From contig DGVB01000037.1 in the NCBI GenBank assembly GCA_002395805.1, forward strand, positions 1 to 64,000: DNA of 64,000 nt, written 5' to 3'. Shown piece by piece: positions 58,114 through 64,000 of the stretch; position 1 is the stretch's first letter; the number at the start of each line of letters is the position of its first letter. The notes under the pieces were generated by a model. It was given only the letters and a program-made list of their open reading frames with translations, was not told the DNA's origin and made no database searches. The translations under genes and the position numbers were made by a program. This DNA comes from Bacteroidales bacterium UBA4295. Its GTDB lineage: Bacteria > Bacteroidota > Bacteroidia > Bacteroidales > Paludibacteraceae.

Positions 58114-58144
58114 AAAAAAGCGCGGTTAGAAGCCGCGCTTTTTT
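58114..58144. terminator. Bidirectional terminator between convergent genes
   Basis: A 12-bp stem AAAAAAGCGCGG / CCGCGCTTTTTT with loop TTAGAAG gives T6 on either strand. It overlaps the last codons of maf. Confidence 0.85.
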
Positions 58145-58692
58145 AATTCCTGATAAACGAGATGAACCGGGAAGCCCATTACATTGAAATAAGAGCCGTT
58201 CATCGCCGTGCATGCAACGTATCCTATCCATTCCTGCACACCATAAGCGCCGGCCTTGTCTAAAGGACGATAGTGCGCAACATAATGTTGAATCTCTTCG
58301 TCCGTTAAATCACCAAACGTCACGTCCGTGCAATCAACTATAGTCTTCATCGCTGCTCCTTTTTGCGCAAATGTCACGGCTGTATAGACCTGATGCGTTT
58401 TGTTCCGCAGTTGCTGCAACATCGCAATAGCTTCTGCCTCATTGTGCGGTTTGCCGAGCATATGATTTTCGAGCCAGACAATCGTATCCGCAGTAATTAG
58501 AAGTTGGTCGTCTGCGAGTTGACTCTCATACGCGCGCGCTTTCGCACGCGATATAAAATAAGGTATATCGCCTGCTTGGAGATTTGTGGGATATGCCTCG
58601 TCGGCATCAATGGAGATTGCAGTAAAAGGGATATCTAAACCTGCCAGCAATGTTCTTCTGCGCGGAGACTGGCTTCCTAAAATAAGTTGCAT
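58126..58692 (-). CDS. maf: Maf-type nucleoside triphosphate pyrophosphatase
   Basis: 188 residues. LILGSQSPRRRTLLAGL, AYESQLADDQLLITADTIVWLENHMLGKP and LDKAGAYGVQEWIG are the Maf motifs. The enzyme hydrolyses non-canonical or normal dTTP/UTP-type nucleotides to monophosphates. The stop codon lies in the terminator stem. It begins 1 nt after parC. Confidence 0.94.
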   Translation of the reverse strand: MQLILGSQSPRRRTLLAGLDIPFTAISIDADEAYPTNLQAGDIPYFISRAKARAYESQLADDQLLITADTIVWLENHMLGKPHNEAEAIAMLQQLRNKTHQVYTAVTFAQKGAAMKTIVDCTDVTFGDLTDEEIQHYVAHYRPLDKAGAYGVQEWIGYVACTAMNGSYFNVMGFPVHLVYQELKKRGF

Positions 58693-58693
58693 A

Positions 58694-61330
58694 TCAAAAT
58701 AAATCCAATTGAGGATCGACAGGTTTCTCGAAGGTCATGGGGACGCCGTCGATGTCTATTGAAGTTGTTTGCGTAGATTCTTCCGTCGTTTCCATAGTTC
58801 CCTCTTCCTCTGGGGTTTCTCCTGATTCATCCGGAGAAACCTCAGGTTCGGGTTCTGGTTCTGGAGTTATATCCTCAATAGCTGTAACCTCAAGGGTCGT
58901 GACCCGTTTCCCTTTCGCTTTCGGTGATTTCTCATCGATAAACTCTTCCATGAAGATATCCATCGGTTCGTGTTTCTCATCCGCGAAAATAATACGGAAG
59001 GTTGCTTCCGCGCGGTCGGAGAGAACAACTATGCGAGATTCTTTATCATCGCCAAGGAAGGATTGCACTTTCGCTTGCGCGTCATCGAGTTTGAACCGCT
59101 TACCGTAGTAGTATTTAAGTTCGCCGTTCCATTGGATAAGCGACCATATTTTCTCGGGGGCGAGTTTTTCTATACGGAGGATATTGTCTTCGAAATGAGC
59201 TGTGAGGTCAAATGAGGTGGTATAATAGGTGCCATCCTTCTGGATGACGAGTATGCGGTCATCGTCATTGAACTCGCCGAGGTATATACCATGCTCGTCG
59301 TAGTTGACGCGCAGCACATCGGCATCAAACCAAACCTTGCGTCCGCCGAGGGTAGAATGGCCTTTCTGCTTGAGGGTAATGGATTTGACTTCGAATTTGG
59401 TCAAGACGTTGCCTCTCGCTGTACGGGATTTGACTGCCAATTCGGAAAGGTCCTTGCATACTTCGAGTTTCTTCAGATGCAATGCGGGCTTGAGCGTCAC
59501 TTTGATCACCTCCGCTTCACCATTGGGGTTCGCAGTGAAATACACAACCTTGGAACCCGGTTTGCCTTGAGTGAGATCATACTCCTTGTCTCTAGCGACG
59601 CCTGTGACATTGAACCGCTTCATAAAATAGGTGCCCTTCTTGCCGTCGCGATAGACCACATTATAGACAGTCCGTTCGTCCCCACGCTGGAAGACGGCGA
59701 TATGGAGTATATCGGTACCGACGAATAGTTTCTCCGCCACCTTCATCACTTTGTATTTGCCGTCCTTATGGAAGACGATGATATCGTCGATATCGGAGCA
59801 ATTGAAGAGGAACTCGTCTTTTTTGAGCCCAGTTCCTATAAATCCTTCCTCGCGGTTGATATAGAGTTTCTCGTTGTTCTCAACAACTGCTTTGACATTG
59901 ATAGCGCCGAAATTACGCACCTCTGTACGTCTCGGATACGCCTCTCCGTATTTGGATTTGAGCATCTCAAACCAAGCGATCGTATAGTCGGTAAGATGGT
60001 TCAGATTCTTGATGCAGGCCTTGATTTTCTTCTCCAGTTCCTTCATCAGTTCGTCCGCCTTCTTAGAGTCGAACTTCGTGATACGGATCATGCGGATCTC
60101 GAACAGTTTCTCGATATCCTCAGTTCGCACCTCCCGGATGAGTTGAGGCTTGAAGGGCGTAAGTGCTTCGTCCACAAAAGCGATCAGTTTCTCCTTGTTC
60201 GGCGCATTCTCATATCCTTCCTGCTTATAGATACGGTTTTCGATGAAGATTTTCTCGAGAGAGGTATAGAAATATTTCTCCTCCAGTTCCCCTTTCTCGA
60301 TTTCAAGTTCCCATTTGAGGAGAGCTTTGGTGTTGTCAGTAGAGAGGCGCAACAGATTGCTGACAGAGGTAAAGATAGGTTTTTTGTCCTCTACGACGCA
60401 GCAATTAGGGCTGATATTGACCTCACAGTCGGTGAAGGCATAGAGCGCGTCAATGGCCTTGTCGGAAGAAGACCCAGGCGCGAGTTGCACTACGATACGC
60501 GCCGTACCAGCCGTAAAATCATCAATTTTTCTAATCTTGATCTTGCCTTTCTGCGCCGCCTTGAGAATGGTCTCAATAATCTTTGAGGTGGTAGTGCCGT
60601 AAGGTATCTCGGTAATAATCAGTGTCTTGTTGTCATCCGCTTTCTGGATGCGGGCACGGATCTTGACCGATCCGCCGCGCTCGCCGTCGTTGTACTTGGT
60701 GACATCAATGACTCCGCCCGTCGGGAAATCGGGGTAGAGTTGGAACTCCTCTCCGCGCAGATAAGCCAGCGAAGCGTCGCATAGTTCGTTGAAATTATGC
60801 GGCAGGATCTTGGAGTTCAGACCGACGGCAATACCTTCTACGCCTTGCGCCAGCAGGAGCGGGAATTTGACAGGCAGATGGATCGGTTCGTTCTTCCGTC
60901 CGTCGTAGGACTTCATCCACTCGGTGGTCTTGGGATTAAAGACGGTCTCGAGCGCAAACTTAGAGAGGCGTGCCTCTATATATCGGGGCGCCGCAGCTCC
61001 ATCGCCGGTAAGGATATTTCCCCAGTTACCCTGGCAGTCAATGAGCAGATCTTTTTGACCGAGCTGGACGAGAGCGTCACCGATGGACGCGTCTCCATGC
61101 GGGTGGTATTGCATGGTCTGGCCGACGATATTGGCGACCTTGTTGTACTTGCCATCATCGACGGTCTTCATGGCATGGAGAATACGCCGCTGTACCGGCT
61201 TGAGACCATCCTCAATCGCCGGCACAGCACGTTCCAGAATCACATACGAAGCATAGTCCAGAAACCAGTCCTGGTACATGCCCGTCAAGTGATACTTCAC
61301 AGCATCATTGAATCCGCCTTGACCTGCCAT
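58694..61330 (-). CDS. parC: DNA topoisomerase IV subunit A (GyrA/ParC family)
   Basis: 878 residues. The breakage-reunion domain contains QYHPHGDASIGDALVQLGQ (quinolone-target region) and AAAPRYIEARLS with the active-site Tyr117. A C-terminal beta-pinwheel follows and then an acidic tail rich in P, E and T (about residues 820-878). The absence of a clear GyrA box favours ParC over GyrA. It decatenates chromosomes with ParE, which is not in the window. Confidence 0.93.
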   Translation of the reverse strand: MAGQGGFNDAVKYHLTGMYQDWFLDYASYVILERAVPAIEDGLKPVQRRILHAMKTVDDGKYNKVANIVGQTMQYHPHGDASIGDALVQLGQKDLLIDCQGNWGNILTGDGAAAPRYIEARLSKFALETVFNPKTTEWMKSYDGRKNEPIHLPVKFPLLLAQGVEGIAVGLNSKILPHNFNELCDASLAYLRGEEFQLYPDFPTGGVIDVTKYNDGERGGSVKIRARIQKADDNKTLIITEIPYGTTTSKIIETILKAAQKGKIKIRKIDDFTAGTARIVVQLAPGSSSDKAIDALYAFTDCEVNISPNCCVVEDKKPIFTSVSNLLRLSTDNTKALLKWELEIEKGELEEKYFYTSLEKIFIENRIYKQEGYENAPNKEKLIAFVDEALTPFKPQLIREVRTEDIEKLFEIRMIRITKFDSKKADELMKELEKKIKACIKNLNHLTDYTIAWFEMLKSKYGEAYPRRTEVRNFGAINVKAVVENNEKLYINREEGFIGTGLKKDEFLFNCSDIDDIIVFHKDGKYKVMKVAEKLFVGTDILHIAVFQRGDERTVYNVVYRDGKKGTYFMKRFNVTGVARDKEYDLTQGKPGSKVVYFTANPNGEAEVIKVTLKPALHLKKLEVCKDLSELAVKSRTARGNVLTKFEVKSITLKQKGHSTLGGRKVWFDADVLRVNYDEHGIYLGEFNDDDRILVIQKDGTYYTTSFDLTAHFEDNILRIEKLAPEKIWSLIQWNGELKYYYGKRFKLDDAQAKVQSFLGDDKESRIVVLSDRAEATFRIIFADEKHEPMDIFMEEFIDEKSPKAKGKRVTTLEVTAIEDITPEPEPEPEVSPDESGETPEEEGTMETTEESTQTTSIDIDGVPMTFEKPVDPQLDLF

Positions 61331-61335
61331 TCGAA

Positions 61336-61500
61336 TTATGCCTTCCTATTGATAAAGATATAGGCGAGAATACCTGCCACCTCCAATACCATTGCCGTGA
61401 CGAGCAACCAATTGTGAGGAAGCGCACATCTGTAAATCACGAGAAATACAACGCCTAACAACAGGAGAATAACTCCTAAATACTTTTTGAAACTTTCCAT
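61336..61500 (-). CDS. 54-residue two-helix membrane protein
   Basis: From the ATG at 61500: MESFKKYLGVILLLLGVVFL, then a second hydrophobic segment and the basic end NRKA. The longer reading includes promoter sequence. Directly downstream of the promoter at 61532-61563 and 5 nt before parC. Small proteins of this form occur before parC in related genomes (recollection). Function unknown. Confidence 0.75.
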   Translation of the reverse strand: MESFKKYLGVILLLLGVVFLVIYRCALPHNWLLVTAMVLEVAGILAYIFINRKA

Positions 61501-61531
61501 ATTATAACGCGTTACTTTAATATTGCGGGTG

Positions 61532-61563
61532 CAAAGGTACAAAAAATTTTGCATTTATGCAAA
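61532..61563 (-). promoter_or_regulatory. Promoter of small membrane protein-parC-maf
   Basis: Minus strand: TTTG, 20 bp with CATAAATGC and a T6 run ending TTTG, then TACCTTTG. Confidence 0.8.
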
Positions 61564-61576
61564 TATTTTTGCTTTT

Positions 61577-62524
61577 TTATCGCACAAAGCGGTAAATTCC
61601 ACCGGGAAGGGAACGAACGAGGCCTTGAAGTTCAAGCATCATCAAATCCGAAGCTACCTCGCTATAGGGTCTTTCGGTCTCCATCACCAGCAAATTGATA
61701 TGCATACCCTCCTCGGCTTCCTGCAATTTCGTGAGGAGGTTCTGCTGCAGCGGAGTGAGATCATCTCTCAATCCTATTATCTCCGTCTGAACGAATTGCG
61801 CCGAAGTGTTGCGTCTCGTCCATTGCATAGCATCAATCAGGTCTTCAGCAGAAGTAATAAGGGCAGCTTTGTTGCAACGAATAAGTTTGTTACATCCGGC
61901 TGAAGAAGTGTCTGTCGGGCGTCCGGGGAAAGCAAACAATTCGCGGTTATAATCCACCGCCATCTGCGCTGTAATGAGGCTTCCTCCTCTCTCGCGCGAC
62001 TCTACTACCACTACAGCATCTGCCAAACCAGCCACAATACGATTTCTCTGTACAAAATAGCCCGCGAGAGGTTCTGTACCCGAGGGGAATTCAGTCAATA
62101 TACCTCCTCTCTCCAGCGATGCTACAGCTTCCGGTCTATGCTGATACGGATAGATGCGGTCGAGGCCGTGAGCGGGAACGATAATAGTTGGTATCCCGCA
62201 TTGAATAGCCGCTCTATGCGCCGCTATATCTATACCGTAAGCTCCACCACTGACAATCGTCACCGATTCCAATTGCTCATGGAGTTGGCGCACCAGATTC
62301 TCCGTCATTTCCTTGCCTCGCTGGGTAGGTTGCCGCGTGCCAACGACGGAAACTATATGTCCGTCTGAAGGATGCATATTGCCCTTGCTATAAAGCAAGA
62401 GCGGTCTGTCCGGACACTGACGAAGGCGATATGGGTAGTTTTCATCCGCTAAGGTCCACACCTTTATCCCGTGCTCCTCTATCCACTCCACCTCTTGTTC
62501 AGCGCGAGCGAGACTCTCCTTCAT
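61577..62524 (-). CDS. dprA: DNA-processing protein DprA, start uncertain
   Basis: 315 residues from the first ATG in frame (62524). VVSVVGTRQPTQRGKEM, VTIVSGGAYGIDIAAHRAA, VPAHGLDRIYPYQHR, VQRNRIVAGLADAVVVVESRERGGSLITAQMA and FAFPGRPTDTSSAGCNKLI are the Rossmann-type DprA core, and a winged helix ends the protein. DprA loads RecA on incoming single-stranded DNA. The same frame stays open upstream to 62653 and encodes a normal DprA N-terminal segment (FIYDIALSLLCRSRLRRAL) but without ATG, GTG or TTG; the only candidate is ATT at 62653. The true protein is therefore probably about 358 residues. Confidence 0.9.
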   Translation of the reverse strand: MKESLARAEQEVEWIEEHGIKVWTLADENYPYRLRQCPDRPLLLYSKGNMHPSDGHIVSVVGTRQPTQRGKEMTENLVRQLHEQLESVTIVSGGAYGIDIAAHRAAIQCGIPTIIVPAHGLDRIYPYQHRPEAVASLERGGILTEFPSGTEPLAGYFVQRNRIVAGLADAVVVVESRERGGSLITAQMAVDYNRELFAFPGRPTDTSSAGCNKLIRCNKAALITSAEDLIDAMQWTRRNTSAQFVQTEIIGLRDDLTPLQQNLLTKLQEAEEGMHINLLVMETERPYSEVASDLMMLELQGLVRSLPGGIYRFVR

Positions 62525-62646
62525 CTCGGGTTCGTCAAGCGTCCGCCAAGCCTCTTCGGCCGTACCATAGCGGTCGATTAACTGTAATGCCCGCCTCAGC
62601 CGACTGCGACAGAGCAGCGAGAGGGCGATGTCATATATGAAGGAGT

Positions 62647-62674
62647 GTTTAATGTTTAATGTTTAACGTTGAAC
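62647..62674. repeat. 7-bp tandem array (GTTTAAY x4) at the vanZ/dprA junction
   Basis: GTTTAAT, GTTTAAT, GTTTAAC, GTTGAAC. It encodes the last residues and stop of the VanZ-like protein and covers the place where the dprA start codon would be expected. Confidence 0.85.
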
Positions 62675-63023
62675 GGCTATTGACAAATGAAAGCAACGCG
62701 ACGAGGGCAAGGCCGAGAAGGGCACCGATAGCATCGGCATAGAAATCCGCCATCTCGCCGGAGCGGGTGAGTGTACAGAATCGCTGCAGAATCTCCATCA
62801 ATGCGCCGTACAGCACCACGCCCGTCCATACACCTATATACGGCATGATACGGGAGGGGAGACGTCTGCAGACCGGCGCCATCCAGCTGATAGCAAGAAG
62901 CATATACATCGCGCCGTGAATCAGTTTGTCTTTGGCACTCAGCGCCTGCGGAACATACGGACTTTCCATCAGGGAGAGTATTGCAATACCTGCCGTCAGG
63001 ACGACGGCAGGTAGAAAAGCCAT
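62649..63023 (-). CDS. VanZ-like membrane protein
   Basis: 124 residues from the ATG at 63023 (MAFLPAVVLTAGIAILSLME); the longer reading overlaps upp. Four hydrophobic segments; KDKLIHGAMYMLLAISWM and YGALMEILQRFCTLTRSGEMADFYADAIGALLG are the VanZ-like motifs (the conserved D-x-x-H and E-x-x-Q). Relatives include teicoplanin-resistance VanZ, but most have unknown function. It starts 13 nt after upp. Confidence 0.88.
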   Translation of the reverse strand: MAFLPAVVLTAGIAILSLMESPYVPQALSAKDKLIHGAMYMLLAISWMAPVCRRLPSRIMPYIGVWTGVVLYGALMEILQRFCTLTRSGEMADFYADAIGALLGLALVALLSFVNSRSTLNIKH

Positions 63024-63036
63024 ATACGATTTAAAA

Positions 63037-63720
63037 TTAGCGATCGGAGAGATGCACTTTAGTTCCGTAACACAAGTCTCCGGCATCACCCAGACCGGGA
63101 ACAATATATTTCTTCTCGTTCAAAACCGGATCGATCGCTGCGCACCAGAGGGTGACATCTTCGCGGTCGTCGAGGGCTTTGCGCAGATATTCCACAGCCT
63201 GGGGTGTGCCGATGGTGCAGCAAAGATGGGTATGCTTCGGTTTGCCGTGTTTCAGCAACGCGAGATAGCCCACCTCCATCGACATGCCGGTAGCCAGCAT
63301 CGGGTCGGCTACGATCAGCGTCTTCCCTTCTATAATCGGCGCCGCCAGATACTCCGCTACTATCTCCAGTTGCTCCTCACCATGCACGTTTCTTCCCACA
63401 CGACGGTAGGCACTAAGGAAGGCGTTCTCTGCGCGGTCGAAGATATTGAGGAAGCCCTGATGCAGCGGCATTCCGGCACGCAGGATAGTAGCTAAAACGA
63501 TTTGATCCGTGATTGTATTGACGGTAGCGGTAGCAAGCGGAGTCTGCACTTCTGCAGGCTGGTAGTCCAGTGTCTTGCTTACCTCAATAGCCATGAACTC
63601 ACCGATACGCTCAATATTGCGGCGGAAACGAAGGGGATCCCTTTGGATATTCACGTCGCGAATCTCGCTGAGGAAAGTATTGAGAACACTGTTTTGTTCC
63701 GAGAGATTAATTACTTTCAT
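63037..63720 (-). CDS. upp: Uracil phosphoribosyltransferase
   Basis: 227 residues. The PRPP loop VADPMLATGMSMEVGYLAL and the C-terminal uracil-binding GLGDAGDLCYG identify Upp, which salvages uracil to UMP. The start overlaps the stop of the upstream gene as ATGA. Confidence 0.95.
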   Translation of the reverse strand: MKVINLSEQNSVLNTFLSEIRDVNIQRDPLRFRRNIERIGEFMAIEVSKTLDYQPAEVQTPLATATVNTITDQIVLATILRAGMPLHQGFLNIFDRAENAFLSAYRRVGRNVHGEEQLEIVAEYLAAPIIEGKTLIVADPMLATGMSMEVGYLALLKHGKPKHTHLCCTIGTPQAVEYLRKALDDREDVTLWCAAIDPVLNEKKYIVPGLGDAGDLCYGTKVHLSDR

Positions 63721-64000
63721 TGTTGCAGCGATTTAGCCGATTTCTGCTCTGCCTTGAGGGTATTGTTTTTCTCTTTGAGTTGAGCTTCCAGTTGCGCCAG
63801 ATCCAAAGCTTTCTGTTGGGTCTCCTGAATGTAGGTTTGAAGACGCGTTTGACCATTCTGGATAGATGTCTCGAGATCCGCAATAGCACGTTGACGATCT
63901 GCTACTTCGCGGAGCGAATACCCCAACTCTTTCTGTTGTTTCTCAAGGAAAAGCAGGTAGTTGTCACGGGTAGATTGATTCAACTCTTTCTGCTTGTTGA
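63717..64000 (-). CDS. Coiled-coil protein, N-terminus beyond the window
   Basis: The frame is open to the window edge, so this is the C-terminal part only (at least 93 residues). Almost entirely Q-, K-, E- and L-rich helix with heptads (LREVADRQRAIADLETSI, LDLAQLEAQLKEKNNTL). No domain recognised; it could be a cell-division or envelope coiled-coil protein. Coupled to upp by an ATGA overlap. Confidence 0.7.
   Translation of the reverse strand, partial: NKQKELNQSTRDNYLLFLEKQQKELGYSLREVADRQRAIADLETSIQNGQTRLQTYIQETQQKALDLAQLEAQLKEKNNTLKAEQKSAKSLQQ

Overview
The window is chromosomal DNA of a member of the Bacteroidota, most likely order Bacteroidales; the family cannot be fixed from the sequence alone. 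The evidence is the gene content (five-POTRA BamA with two OmpH chaperones, DUF4954 and DUF6089 proteins, GyrA-family ParC, ExbB/ExbD with an extra membrane protein, BspA-like leucine-rich repeat proteins with a shared C-terminal tail), the near absence of Shine-Dalgarno sequences, and at least a dozen promoters of the Bacteroidota type (TTTG, exactly 20 bp, TAnnTTTG).

Layout. 1-9964 (+): a cluster of secreted proteins. Four complete proteins and one truncated one carry one of two near-identical C-terminal tails; three are LRR_5/BspA repeat proteins, one is a small derivative, one carries InlB/Flg_new-type repeats, and a right-handed beta-helix protein closes the cluster. 10032-11575 (+): ribosomal operon rpsF-rpsR-rplI-rpmE2. 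11626-14751 (+): PnuC-type transporter, RluA-type pseudouridine synthase, secreted SGNH esterase. 14794-17484 (-): two ExbD, a membrane protein, ExbB, and tRNA-Ser. 17514-20761 (-): tatD-queA-rlmL behind a second tRNA-Ser. 20874-34945 (-): a long co-directional block dnaN, DUF4954, rnz, radA, DUF6089, uppS, bamA, two ompH, a 41-residue ORF, an MFS transporter, murF and a coiled-coil membrane protein, which links envelope biogenesis with DNA and RNA metabolism. 34989-40247: aquaporin, two copies of glutamate racemase, and a trypsin-like protease with a predicted outer-membrane barrel. 40242-45462 (-): HD-domain protein, orphan sufB, tRNA-Cys, exonuclease, RlmI, nucleosidase. 45530-52961: initiator tRNA plus secreted nuclease (+), then a mixed RNA/protein transcription unit (tmRNA, tRNA-Ala, GNAT, Fur-like regulator, YugP peptidase, tRNA-Arg; -), then two OmpA proteins with a CAT-anticodon tRNA between them. 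52997-58105 (+): pta-ackA acetate production, a GH13 amylase and a UbiA prenyltransferase. 58126-64000 (-): Maf, ParC, a small membrane protein, DprA, a VanZ-like protein, Upp and a coiled-coil protein cut by the window edge.

No prophage, transposase, CRISPR array or complete mobile element is visible. The most unusual material is non-coding or semi-coding. About eleven short tandem arrays have an exact 7-bp period, and several lie in frame inside genes. Four further intergenic arrays have an exact or near 11-bp period, and two of these sit next to an 8-bp AT-rich stem with the same CTATG loop in the same relative orientation. Other oddities are coding sequences that start 1-16 nt after a tRNA 3' end, a terminator-like insertion inside the second murI, and a dprA whose normal start appears to have been lost in a 7-bp array.
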